Of a stretch of DNA of 64,000 nucleotides, positions 10,476 through 22,131 are shown in pieces. The notes below the pieces were generated by a model. That model did no database searches, was not told the origin of the DNA, and saw only the letters and a list, made by a program, of their open reading frames with translations. The stretch is taken from contig NC_091263.1 of assembly GCF_042477335.2 (NCBI RefSeq), positions 14,729,501-14,793,500 on the forward strand, read 5' to 3'. Position 1 is the first letter of the stretch; every line of letters starts with the position of its first letter. The DNA is from Ovis canadensis. Its lineage: Eukaryota > Chordata > Mammalia > Artiodactyla > Bovidae. Made by a program: the position numbers and the translations under genes.

Positions 10476-11119
10476 TGAAAGGTTGTTGCTGAGCCATGAA
10501 AAGATACCAGGATTCTTGGCCTCTGGAGGAGAGGAATTCAATCCAGGGCCAGTGAGGAGGATTGATCACTCAGAACTTTTGTGTAATAAAGTTTTATTAA
10601 AGATAGAGAGAGCTTCTGACATAGACATCAGAAGAGGCAGAAAGAGCACCCCTGCTAGTCTTTAGCTGGATGTTATATAGCTACTAGCAGTCTGCTAATT
10701 AGAAAAAGGAAATGGCTCTAAACTCAGAGACTGGCACCAGGCCCCTCACCCAAAACATGCATTTTGAGATAACACTGGCACAGAACAACAAGGTAAGTTG
10801 TCCTGAGCCATAAAATGATTGACATGAATCTTGAGGGAAGGCAGGTTTCCAAGCAAATACAGTCTCATTACATAGCTTAGAGAACATTAGCATGAGTAAA
10901 ACATACTGGTTTGTCAAGTGGGTTCTGAGTCTTAGGCAGAACAGACTTGAAGACAGAGTCTAGGGTAAAAACATAGTTCATTAACATAGCTTAAGACAAA
11001 CATTTCCATTAAAAAAAAAAAAAAAAAAACCTCATTGGTTAGGTCAAGGTTTGAGAAAGATTAAGTTCAGTTGGAGCCAGGCATTGTCATGGCAACACAG
11101 AATTTTAAGAGAAACCCCT
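10476..11119 (-). mobile_element. 5' LTR of the minus-strand ERV (outer end interrupted)
   Basis: On the minus strand there is a CCAAT box (11038-11034), a TATATAA box (10679-10673) and an AATAAA signal (10598-10593). The CA end next to the primer site lies at about 10476. The order fits U3, R and U5. The outer (U3) end is lost or displaced at about 11120-11134, where a BovB begins, so the true start is not visible. No matching second LTR is seen at the other end of the provirus. Confidence 0.7.
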
Positions 11120-11133
11120 TTTTAAGTTTGTAT

Positions 11134-12370
11134 CAGTTCAGTTCAGTCGCTCAGTTGCCTCCAACTCTTTGTGACCTCATGGATTGCAGCACGCCAGGCC
11201 TTCCTGTCCATCACCAACTCCCTAAGTTTACTCAAACTCATGCCCACTAAGTCGGTGATGCCATCCAACCATTTTATCCTCTGTCATCCCCTTCTCCTCC
11301 TGCCCTCAATCTTTCCCAGCATCAGGATCTTTTCAAATGAGTCAGCTCTTCGCATCAGGTGGCCAAAGTATTGGATTTTCAGCTTCAACATCAGTCATTC
11401 CAATGAATATTCAGAACTGTTTTCCTTTAGGATGGACTGGTTGAATCTCCTTGCAGTCCAAGGGACTCTCAAGAGTCTTCTCCAACACCACAGTTCTAAC
11501 GCATCAATTCTTTGGTGCTCAGCTTTCTCTATAGTCCAACTCTCACATCCATACATGACTACTGGGAAAACCATAGCCTTGACTAGATGGTCCTTTGATG
11601 GCAAAGTAATGTCTTTGCTTTTTATTATGTGGTCTAGGCTGGTCATAACTTTCCTTCCAAGGAGTAAGTATATTTTAATTTCATGGCTGTAGTCACCATC
11701 TGCAGTGATTTTGGAGCCCAGAAAAATAAACTCTGACACTGTTTCCATTGTTTCTCCATCTGTTTGCCCTGAAGTGATGGGACTGGATGCTATGATCTTA
11801 GTTTTCTAAATGTTGAGCTTTAAGCCAACTTTTTCACTCTCCTCTTTCACTTTCAAGAGGCTCTTTAGTTCTTCTTCACTTTCTGCCATAAGGGTGGTGT
11901 CATCTGCATATCTGAGGTTATTGATATGTCTCCTGGCAATCTTGATTCCAGCTTGTGCTTCCTCCAGCGCAGTGTTTCTCATGATGTACTCTCCATATAA
12001 GTTAAATGAGCAGGGTGACAATATACAGCTTTGGCATATTCCTTTTCCTATTTGGAACCAGTCTGTTGTTCCATGTCCAGTTCTAACTGTTGCTTCCTCT
12101 GACCTGCATATAGGTTTCTCAAGAGGCAGGCCAGGTGGTCTGGTATTCCCATCTCTTTCAGAATTTCCCACAGTTTATTGAGATCTACACAGTCAAAGGC
12201 TTTGGCATAGTCAATAAAGCAGAAATAGATGTTTTTCTGGAACTCTCTTGCTTTTTCAATAATCCAGCAGATGTTGTCAATTTGATCTCTGGTTTCTCTG
12301 CCTTTTCTAAAACCAACTTGAACATCTGAAAGTCCACGGTTCATGTGTTGTTGAAGTCTGGTTTGGAGAA
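11134..12370 (-). mobile_element. BovB LINE, 5'-truncated, antisense
   Basis: The conserved 3' end of BovB, in reverse complement, starts at 11134 (CAGTTCAGTTCAGTCGCTCAG). The element runs to about 12370, where the consensus stops at the ATTCTCCAAGCC position of the RT. In its sense it encodes the second half of RT with an intact YADD position, then the C-terminal domain, in several broken frames (for example 12344-12048, 12171-11806 and 11748-11395). I see no clear target-site duplication. Confidence 0.93.
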
Positions 12371-14123
12371 TGTGTAGAGAAGCGGAAAATGTATAGAGAA
12401 GGGGAAAAATCTAGCACTTATTTGTTTCCTCCTGCAGCTTAAGAGAGAGAAAGAAAATGTCTGACACTTGCAGCCTGTTTCTTCCGTTTGGAGATCCCGG
12501 TCCTTCCTGCCTGTTACCCTCTCAGTAGGTCATTTGTTCTTGTTTCTCCTCGCAATCTACTGGTGCCATTTAAAAACACCCAAGAATTCTCCAGCTCATA
12601 ATGCCTTTGATGCTGTGATTGAAAAATCTTGCCTCAGAGCAAGAGCAAAGAGCTTAAACTTCACACAATGTAAATTCTGCACTTTTAAAGGAGAGTGTTT
12701 GACTAATATCTTTGTACAGAAAGTACAGACATCTTTGAGATGAGTTGTATTGTAACATCCTTTATTGAAAGTCACCCTCCAAAAATGCAGTTCTTTTCAC
12801 GAGCTTCTTGTATATATTGGAACCGTCTACAGCCTGATGTGGGGCTACAATAACTTCGTTTTCTCCTGCTTGGTATATGCAAAACTCTGTTAAGAGGATT
12901 ATACTGTCAGAGGGGAAAAGAGCATGCAGATGAAACAAGCTCTGAGAGTTTAGAGTGCCCAAAACAAGGAGTGGAGTCTCTGGATAGAAGCTGCAGTCAC
13001 AAACTATGAGAAGCAGATTAGGAGTGTATGCTCATACAGTGTCAGCCGCCCTGTCCTTAGTAAATGTACGTGGAATGCCTGCTACATGCCAGGCATGGAA
13101 ATGTCACAGCATAGCCTCAAGCAGCTCCCTTGTGAGCCTGGACCCTCAAGACATGGAATAGGTGCTGTGATAGACACTAGAATATTCTTCAGTTGAGGAG
13201 GACACAAAGCATGGCCTGGGGACAGCAGAGGCTCTAATCTGTAAACCTTGAGGCTCCAAGTGTAATGTAATGTGAGAAGCCAAAGAAGAGCCTGATGAAA
13301 GGCCAATATTCTTACCCTGTGTTTCCCTAGGAAGGCTGTCTGCCTGGGGTGCTGAGAGACCCGCCCCAGGGAGGACATAGCCAAGCTGCCACCACAGCTG
13401 CCTCCATAAGATCTGAACTGCCTGTTCCCACCAACCATGCTGGGCCAACTTCCTCTTTTGTGTGAACAGAAAAGGTCTCTAGTTCACTTTTCTCTGACAT
13501 TTCTCATTTGTCTGGATGATTATGCAATAACATTTTAAAAGTAGTCAGACAATTTTGACCAAATTAAGTGTTTTGCAGACTTTTCTACGTTAAATTCCTG
13601 TTTAGTCTGTTATCTGGAAAAAAATGGCAACTAATAAATTTCCCAATGACAAATCTTTGCAAATCTGTCTAGAAGTTAGAAATCTCTTACTTTAAAGCTA
13701 GAAAACCAAGTGTACGAGAATAGGCTCACTCAAATTCTGAATTTATTAAATCATCCTACTTTTATCAAGGGAGTTTTCTTATTTTATTTATGAACTATAG
13801 CTTAAACCAACTCACTGTGCTTAAGTGGAAAGTATTAATGACCTCCAATCCAGTCTAGCATCCCCACATGGGGGAATTCAGAAATGCCCTTAGTTGGTCT
13901 TCACATCCAACCATCTGGAAGGGAGGAAACTGAGAGCAGGCATCCAGGATCTCTAGCCAGCCCTAAAAGAGGAGGACATCAGCAAGGACAGCTGACTGAC
14001 TAGAAGGAAGGTGCATATACCTGGCTGTGTCCCCAGCCTGGGTGGCACCAGCCAGAGAGAACCAAGGAAGGAAAAGAAAAGAAAAGAAACAGAAGTGAGG
14101 GGAACAGTTGGGAGACAGTAACT
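12371..14123. other. Unassigned spacer between two inverted BovB copies
   Basis: About 1.75 kb of moderate-GC sequence in which I recognise no gene and no named repeat. Open frames of about 100 codons at 13082-13448 on the minus strand overlap one another and lack recognisable domains. A GAAAA-rich tract lies at about 14075-14090. Confidence 0.5.
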
Positions 14124-15359
14124 TTCTCCAAGCCAGGCTTCAGCAATACATGAACCGTGAACTTCCTGATGTTCAAGCTGCTTTTAGAAAAGGCAGAGGA
14201 ACAAGAGATCAAATTGTCATCTGCTGGATCATGGAAAAAGCAAGAGAGTTCCAGAAAAACATCTATTTCTGCTTTATTGACTATGCCAAAGCCTTTGACC
14301 GTGTAGACCACAATAAACTGTGGAAAATTCTGAGAGAAATGGAGATACCAGACCACTTGACCTGCCTCTTGAGAAATCTGTATGCAGGTCAGGAAGCAAC
14401 AGTTAGAACTGGACATGGAATAACAAACTGGTTCCAAATAGGAAAAGCAGTACATCAAGGCTATATATTGTCACCCTGCTTATTTAACTTATATGCAGAG
14501 TACATCATGAGAAATGCTGGACTGGAAGAAAAACAAGCTGGAATCAAGATTGCCAGGAGAAATATCAATAACCTCTGATATGCAGATGACACCACCCTTA
14601 TGGCAGAAAGTGAAGAGGAACTAAAAAGCCTCTTGATGAAAGTGAAAGAGGAGAGTGAAAAAGTGGGCTTAAAGCTCAACATTCAGAAAACGAAGATCAT
14701 GGCATCCGGTCCTATCACTTCATGGGAAATAGATGGGGAAACAGGGGAAATAGTGTCAGACTTTATTTTTGTGGGCTCCAAAATCACTGCAGATGGTGAC
14801 TGCAGCCATGAAATTAAAAGACACTTACTCCTTGGAAGAAAAGTTATGACCAACCTAGATAGCATATTCAAAAGCAGAGATATTACTTTGCCAACTAAGG
14901 TCTGTCTAGTCAAGGCTATGGTTTTTCCTGTGGTCATGTATGGATATGAGAGTCGGACTGTGAAGAGGCTGAGCACCAAAGAACTGATGCTTTTGAACTG
15001 TGGTGTTGGAGAAGACTCTTGAGAGTCCCTTGGACTGCAAGGAGATCCAACCAGTCCATGCTGAAGGAGATTAGCCCTGGGATTTCTTTGGAAGGAATGA
15101 TGCTAACGCTGAAACTCCAGTACTCTGGCCACCTCATGCGAAGGGTTGACTCATTAGAAAAGACTCTGATGCTGGGAGGGATTGGGGGCAGGAGGAGAAG
15201 GGGACGACAGAGGATGAGATGGCTAGATGGCATCACCGACTCGATGGACGTGAATCTGAGTGAACTCCGGGAGTTGGTGATGGACAGGGAGGCCTGGCGT
15301 GCTGTGATTCATGGAGTCGCAAAGAGTTGGACATGACTAAGCGACTGAACTGAACTGAA
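14124..15359 (+). mobile_element. BovB LINE, 5'-truncated
   Basis: This copy starts at the TTCTCCAAGCCAGGCTTCAGC position of RT and ends with the GCGACTGAACTGAACTGAAC tail. The RT frame is open from 14108 to 14578, then meets TGA (14576-14578) directly before the YADD motif. Downstream frames 14600-15022 and 15019-15336 encode the thumb and C-terminal parts. It abuts the interior of an antisense L1 at 15360 with no intervening sequence. Confidence 0.93.
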
Positions 15360-15360
15360 C

Positions 15361-16905
15361 TTTCTTTTTTTGTCGCATTTTTGTCAGGTTTTGGTATTAG
15401 GGTGATGTGACATCATAGAATGAATTTGGAAGTTTACCTTCCTCTGCAATTTTCTGGAAGAGTTTGAGTAGGATAGGTGTTAACTCTTCTCTACATTTTT
15501 GTAGAATTCAGCTCTTCAGCCATCTGGACCTGGGCTTTTGTTTGCTGGAAGATTTTTTATTACAGTTTCAATTTCCATGCTTGTGATGGGTCTGCTAAGA
15601 TTTTCTATTTCTTCCTGGCTCAGTTTTGTAAAGTTGTACTTTTCTAAGAGTTTATCCATTCTTCCACGTTGTCCATTTTGTTGGCATATAATTGCTGATA
15701 GTAGTCTCTTATGATCCTTTGTATTTCTGTGTTGTCTGTCGTGATCTCTCCATTTTCATTTCTAATTTTATTGATTTGATTCTTCTCCCTTTGTTTCTTG
15801 ATGAGTCTGGCTAATGGTCTGTCAATTTCATTTATCCTCTCAAAGAACCAGCTTTTGGCTTTGTTGATTTTTGCTATGGTCTCTTTTGTTTCTTTTGCAT
15901 TTATTTCTGCCCTAATTTTTAAGATTTCTTTCCTTCTACTAACGCTGGGGTTCATCATTTCTTCCTTTCCTAGTTGCTTTAGGTGTAGAGTTAGGTTATT
16001 TATTTGACTCTTTTCTTGTTTCTTGAGGTATGCCTGTATTGCTATGACCTTTCCCCTTAGCTTTGCTTTTACAGTGTCTCACAGGTTTTGGGTTGTTGTG
16101 TTTTCATTTTCATTCATTTCTATGCATATTTTGATTTCTTTTTTTGTTTCTACTGTGATTTGTTGGTTATTCAGCAGCGTGTTTTTCAGCCTTCATATGT
16201 TGGAATTTTTAATAGTTTTTCTCCTGTAATTGATATCTAATCTTACTACATTGTGGTCAGAAAAGATGCATGGCATGATTTCAATTTTTTTTGAGTTTAC
16301 CAAGGCTAGATTTATGGCCCAACATGTGATCTATCCTGGAGAAGGTTCCGTGTGCACTTGAGAAAAAGGTGAACTTCATTGTTTTGGAGGTGAAATGTCC
16401 TCTAGACATCAATTAGGACTAACTTGTCTATTGTGTCATTTAAAGTTTGTGTTTCCTTGTTAATTTTCTGTTTAGTTGATCTGTCCATAGGTGTGAGTGG
16501 GGTAATAAAGTCTTCCACTATTATTGTGTTATTGTTAATTTCCCCTTTCATACTTGTAAGCATTTGTCTTACATATTGCCGTGCTCCTATGTTGGTTGCA
16601 TATATATTTATAATTGTTATATCTTCTTCTTGGATTGATCTTTTGATCATTATGTAGTGTCCTTCTTGTCTCTTTTCACAGCCTTTGTTTTAAAGTCTAT
16701 TTTATCTGTTATGAGTATTGCTACTCCTGCTTTCTTTTGGTCTCTATTTGCATGGAATATCTTTTTCCAGCTCTTCACTTTCAGTCTGTATGTGTCCCTT
16801 GTTTTGAGGTGGCTCTCTTGTACACAACATATATAGGGGTCTTGTTTTTGTATCCATTCAGCCAATCTTTGTCTTTTGCTTGGGGCATTCAATCAATTCA
16901 CGTTT
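15361..16905 (-). pseudogene. L1 ORF2 remnant: endonuclease and partial RT
   Basis: The APE-type endonuclease start is seen at 16892-16650, with CCVQESHLKTRDTYRLKV and GVAILITDKIDFKTK segments. It continues at 16650-16402. Further downstream pieces (15958-15644) carry the segment preceding RT ([22 protein letters not shown] and on). Multiple stops and frameshifts break the frame. It ends where the BovB starts, before the RT catalytic motifs are complete. Confidence 0.85.
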
Positions 16906-16989
16906 AAGGTAACTAATGATAAGTATGATCCCGTTGCCATTTACTTTATTGTTTTGGGTTTGAGTTCATACACTCTTTTTGTGTTTCCT

Positions 16990-17900
16990 GTCTAGAGAAT
17001 ATCCTTTAGCATTTGTTGGAGAGCTGGTTTGGTGGTGCTGAATTCTCTCAGCTTCTGCTTGTCTGTAAAGCTTTTGTTTTCTACTTCATATTTGAATGGG
17101 ATCCTTGCTGGGTACAGTAATCTGGGCTGTAGGTTATTTTCTTTCATTATTTTAAATATGCCCTGCCATTCCCTCCTGGCCTGAAGGGTTTCTATTGAAA
17201 GATCAGCTGTTATCCTTATGGGAATCCCCTTGTGTGTTATTTGTTGTTTTTCCCTTGCTGCTTTTAATATTTATTCTTTGTGTTTGACCTTTGTTAATTT
17301 GATTAGTATGTGTCTTGGGGTCTTTTGCCTTGGGTTTATCCTGTTTGGGACTCTCTGGGTTTCTTGGACTTGGGTGATTATTTCCTTCCCCATTTTAGGG
17401 AAGTTTTCAACTATTATCTCCTTAAGTATTTTCCCATGGTCTTTCTTTTTGTCTTCTTCTTCTAGGACTCCTATGATTCAAATGTTGGGGCGTTTAACAT
17501 TGCCCCAGAGGTCTCTGAGATGGTCCTCATTTCTTTTAATTTGTGTTTCTTTTTCCTATCTGATTCATTTATTTCTACCATTCTATCTTCTACTTCACTA
17601 ATCCTATCTTCTGCCTCTGTTATTCTACTATTTGTTGCCTCCAGAGTGCTTTTGATCTCATTTATTGCATTATTCATTATATATTGACTCTTTTTTATCT
17701 TTTCTAGGTCCTTGTTAAACCTTTCTTGCATCTTCTCAATCCTTGTCTCCAGGCTATTTATCTGTGATTCCATTTTGATTTCAAGATTTTGGATCATTTT
17801 CACTATCATTATTCGGAATTATCAGGTAGATTCCCTATCTCTTCCTCTTTTGTTTGGCTTGGTGGGCATTTCTCCTGTTCCTTTACCTGCTTGGTATTCC
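16990..17900 (-). pseudogene. L1 ORF1 remnant
   Basis: 17809-17471 encodes a heptad-rich coiled coil (LETRIEKMQERFNKDLEK and on), as in L1 ORF1p trimerisation domains. It is followed, with stops, by the RRM-like and C-terminal segment (LQARREWQGIFKIMK and on) to about 16990. ORF1p is the RNA-binding chaperone of L1. This copy is not intact. Confidence 0.8.
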
Positions 17901-19020
17901 TCTGTCTCTTCATCTTGTTTATATTGCTGTGTTTGGGGTGGCTTTTCTGTATTCTGGCAATTTGTGGAGTTCTTTTTATTGTGGAGTTTCCTTGCTGTGG
18001 GTGGGGTTGTACGGGTGGCTTGTAAAGGTTTCCTGGTTAGGGAAGCTTATGTTGGTGTTCTGGTAGGTAGAGCTGGATTTCTTCTCTCTGGAGTGCAATG
18101 AGGTGTCCAATAATGAGTTATGAGATGTCAATCGGTTTGGAGTGACTTTGGGCAGCCTGTATATTGAAGCTCAGGGGTATGTTCCTGTGTTGTTGGAGAA
18201 TTTGCATGGTATTTCTTGATCTGGAACTTGTTGGCCCTTGGGTAGTGCTTGGTTTCAGTGTAGGTATGGAGGCGTTTGATGAGCTCCTGTCAAGCAATAT
18301 TCCCTGGAGTCAGTTCTCTGGTGTTCTCAGGATTTGGATTTAAGCCTCCTGCTTCTGGTTTTCAGTCTTATTTTTATAGTAGTCTCAAGACTTCTCCATC
18401 TATACAGCACCACTGATAAAACATCTAGGCTAAAGATGAAAAGTTTCTCCACAGTGAGGACACCCAGAGAGGTTCACAGAGTTACATGAAGAAGAGAAGA
18501 GGGAAGAGGGAGTTAGAGGTGACCCAAATGAGATGAGGTGGAATCAAAAGAGAAGAGAGCAAGCTAGCCAGTAATCACTTCCCTATGTGTGCTCCACAGT
18601 CTGGACCACTCAGAGACGTTCACGGAGCTATACAGAGAAGAGAAGAGGGAGGAAGGAGACAGAGGTAGCCAGGAGGATAAAAGGGGGAATCAAGAGGAGA
18701 GAGACAGATCCAGCCAGTAATCAGTTCCCTAAATGTTCCCCACTGTCTGGAACACACAACAAGATTCACAGAGTTGGGTAGAGAAGAGAAGGGGGAGGGA
18801 GGAGATAGAGGCGACCTGGTGGAGAAAAAGGAGGGTCCAAAGGGGGAGAGAGCAGTCAAGCCAGTAATCTCACTCCCAAGAGAAATGGGTACTGAAGATT
18901 GGATTCTTAAAGGTACAAAATTGATAAGAAATACCAGAAAGCAAAGATTAAAAATCTCCAGTAGAGGTTGGATTTTCAAATACAATATTAAAGAAAAGAA
19001 AAAAAGTCACAAAATTATAA

Positions 19021-19026
<6 letters not shown>

Positions 19027-19066
<40 letters not shown>
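19027..19066. repeat. TA dinucleotide microsatellite in the L1 5' UTR
   Basis: About 20 uninterrupted TA units within the antisense L1 5' UTR. The shorter TA run usual at this place in related bovine L1 copies appears to have expanded here. Length is probably polymorphic. Confidence 0.85.
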
Positions 19067-19069
<3 letters not shown>

Positions 19070-20662
19070 GTTTGCTTTTAAAAATAGGGTCTTTTTTTGC
19101 AAAGTAATAGTAGGTTATAAAAATGAAAATTAAAGGAGAAATATAGGACTTAAAATTTTTAATAAATTAAAAAAGGATGATAGTAAAAATGTATCTAGGA
19201 CTTTCTCTGGTGTTGTTGTGGGCAATGTGGAGTCAGTTCATTTTCGGATAGTTCCTTGGTCCGGCTTATATTTAATAAGATCTATAGGCCCCTTCCTATG
19301 TAGTTGGTACTAACTACAGGGTTTTAATCTATTGCACCTGTCACTTCCAAGGCAGTTCCCTCTGTTTTAGCTTCTGTTTGCTGGTCTCTTCAGTGTCTAA
19401 TTTCCACTCTGACACAAGGGGGCAGTGGTGGACTCTTTTTTAGGCTGACTTGTTCAGTTACGCTGTGGGGAGGGAGGGACACTGCAAACAAATAACACTA
19501 GCGTGTGCTCGCAGTGCCCCCGCTCATGGCGTGTGTGCCCTCCCTGCCCACACTGCTCAGTCTCTAGGTTGCTCTGCCGGGAACCGTCCGAGGCCAGCCC
19601 TGGGCTGCATGCACCTCCCAGGTCTAAGCCGCTCAGGTTCAGGCACTCGGGTAGTCCTCAGAGGCGCAGACTCCGTTGGGCCTGCGTTTTGTGCCCTTCC
19701 CAGGTCCAAGCAGCTCAGGTGATCAGGTGTTTGGCCAGCGCAGTCGCTGAGACTTATCGCCTCCCCCGTCCCTGCTGCTCAGTTTTCTGGGTGTACAACT
19801 GGCGGATGTTGACCATCCAGAACCCCAAGAAGTCTTAGTTAGCAAAGAAGCCTGCTCGCAGTTTGGTAGATAATGCCTCTCTGGGGCCACGATTGCCCCT
19901 TCCAGCTCTGGCTGCCTGTCACCGGAGGAGGATGGTCAGCAGCTGGCTAACTCTGCTCACTCCTTTGTTCTGTGAGTGGGCCTGACAGTCTCTTAGGTTA
20001 GGGCTTTTTGCGTAGCTCTAGTAGAGTTGGACATGACTGAAGGGACTTAGCAGCAGTAGCAGCAGCTCGTCAGTCCTTTGCTCTGTGAGTGGGCTTGGCG
20101 GTGTCTTAGGGCTTTTCACGTGGTAGCTATCCCACAGTCTGGTTTGCTAGCCCAAGTTAGTTTCCTCAGATTGCCCTCGGGGTATTCAGGCTCAGTCCCT
20201 TCTCTAAGCAAGGCAGCCCATGCCTCCCTGCCCAGCCCCCGCTTGCTAGTGGCGGATGCAGGCGTCTGAGCTGCTTCTCCGCTGGGGGAGTTACCATTGG
20301 ACATGTAATCTGTGGGGTTTAATTATTTATTTATTTTTCCTCCCAGTTATGTTGCCCTCTGGTTCCAAGGCTCACCACAGACCAGGCAGTGACAGCGTTT
20401 CTTGGTGTTTGTAAACTTCTCTCCCTTCCTGGGACGGAGCTCCGTCTCTGCCTCTTTTGTCTCCCTTTTCATCTTTTATATTTTTTCCTACCTCCTTTCA
20501 AAGACAATGGGCTGCTTTTCTGGGTGCCTGATGTCCTCTGTGGGCATTCAGAAGTTGTTTTGTGAAATTTACTCAGCATTTAAGTGTTCTTTTAATGAAT
20601 TTGTGGGGGAGAAAGTGGTCTCCCCGTCCTATTCCTCTGCCATCTTAGCACCGCCCCTGTTT

Positions 20663-22131
20663 TATCTACAATTTTAGTAACCAAAAACTATATTACAATG
20701 ATGTAATGTTATTTTTAATATAAATTTATTTTAATTGGAGGTTAATTACTTTCAAAAAAAAAAAAGCAGCCTTGCTTAGGGAACTGACAGAAAGCAGCAC
20801 CTGGGGAAAGCAATGGAGAGAGATTAGAGTTCAAGTCTTCTTCTTCAGGGATTGTATTCTCTGAACTTCTTTTCATAGCAAACGATGAGGACAGGATTCC
20901 TAGCATCTGCATGAATTGTTCTTGACTTTACTACTGTTTTTCCTCCTCCTTCTGTGCCTCCCCCTAGCACTGCTAATTTGCTTCCTCTCTCCAGATCTGA
21001 CACCTTTTGAGTCCAGGTGTGCACTGTCTCTCTTTGGCACTCTCAGTGGGTTCTTAGCACAGCCCTCTGGCTGCACCCTCTCCACCCTCCTGTTTGCCTT
21101 CTCTGTGTGATAACTGATCTGTTTTAACTGCAGCTCTGAACATGTCAGTTCTCTGTAGCATTTGAATAGCTCCCCATTTCCCTTGGAAAGAGAATGGCAT
21201 GTACGGCCAGGCCCTGACCCTCTTTCATTCTTCCTTGTCCCCTTCCTCTGCTGCACCCTCTCTGCATGAACCCCTACAGCCCATGCTCCCTTTGACATCT
21301 TCCAGGAGCTTAAATGTATCCTATTCCTTCACACCTGCCTTTTTCAGAGGACTTTCTCTCTATGTTGCACCTACCATTAGCTCCTGGCTCCAGATTCTTG
21401 GCTGCTAACCGTATTTCTCAGGCTTTGCTTGAACACCATCTCCTCTGACTCCTTCAGGCTGAATCACATCTCCTTGTCCATTCTTCTGGTCCTGTGTGCC
21501 ATTTGCTTGGTGAGCATCTACCATACGGTGGGGCAAATATTTCTTGTCTGACTCCCCTCCTAGGCCCGAGGCTTCCTGAGAGCAGGAACCCAGTCTCCAG
21601 CCTTGCATGGGCACAGAGGTGCTTGCTGTTTGTCTTCCCAATGACTGGAAGCTGTGACTGTTTCATAAGGCCTCCTGGCTTCCTTGGTCTTTCATCACAA
21701 ACAGTGTCTGTGCTGTGGAGGAGCAGCTTTTCACTTTAAGACCCCCCATCCCTCCATCTTCCCAACAGAGTCACATGCTCTCCAGCTTATCCTACTCTAC
21801 TCCTTCTCCCATTCACTCTTCAGTGTCTGCTATCTACTAGGGCTATGGGAGCCCAAGAACACAGATGTGCAGGATTCATCAGCCCTGCCTCCCAGGAGCT
21901 TCCAGAGCAGTGGCAGGAGTAGGGAAGGAACAGATAGGCAGGAACTTGAGCACGCCACTTCATATAGACCCTATGTGTGTTAGGGAAAACACTAACTGAA
22001 ACCACTCACCCTACCCAGGCACCCTGGTAACCATCTGCATGAGCTATTTTATAACAGGAAGTCCTGGCAAGGAACATAGAACAAATGAGCCAACACTAAC
22101 CAGAAAAATATGAGTTAAAGATTATTTAACT
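20663..22131. other. Unassigned spacer; short L1 3'-end-like AT-rich piece near 20706-20762
   Basis: The segment 20706-20762 (TTTATTTTAATTGGAGGTTAA followed by an A-run) resembles sequence from ruminant L1 3' ends. The rest, about 1.4 kb, is pyrimidine-rich on the plus strand. It contains only short competing open frames and no repeat that I can name. Confidence 0.45.

Larger units (their letters stand above)
2485..11119 (-). mobile_element. Decayed class I (gamma-like) endogenous retrovirus, split by a BovB
   Basis: Read on the minus strand, the order is LTR (about 11119-10476), tRNA-Pro-type primer site (10472-10455), leader with a short ORF, gag (about 9275-7680), protease (about 7640-7380), RT (7182-6687), RNase H (6446 and on) and integrase C-terminal region (2913-2626). 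The last piece is a hydrophobic stub like the start of env (2577 to about 2485). A plus-strand BovB at 3220-5996 separates RNase H from its own continuation. Every reading frame is broken by stops or frameshifts, the RT palm is missing and no 3' LTR is visible. This copy is therefore defective. Class assignment rests on the primer site and on gag and pol similarity; I cannot name the family. Confidence 0.85.
15360..20662 (-). mobile_element. Bovine L1 (L1_BT-like), complete 5' end, 3' part missing
   Basis: The 5' end is at 20662: the minus strand begins GGGGCGGTGCTAAGATGGCA, the start of the long bovine L1 5' UTR. The UTR runs to about 17900 and includes purine-rich tandem segments (18420-18860) and a TA run. 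ORF1 remnants lie at about 17900-16990 and ORF2 at about 16905-15360. ORF2 stops in the middle of RT, where a BovB 3' end abuts it. The rest of RT, the C-terminal domain, 3' UTR and poly(A) are absent. Both ORFs carry stops. Confidence 0.88.

Noticed and set aside
11009..11029. A-run as a LINE or SINE poly(A) tail inside the ERV LTR
   Set aside because: No element body that would own the tail is adjacent on either side. It may be a simple A-run in U3.
11171..11692. Plus-strand ORF of 173 codons
   Set aside because: It is the antisense shadow of a BovB C-terminal domain. The same antisense frame recurs in the other minus-strand BovB copies.
17218..18101. Hydrophobic plus-strand ORFs suggesting membrane proteins
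   Set aside because: They are antisense readings of the A-rich L1 ORF1, which gives T-rich, Phe- and Leu-rich frames.
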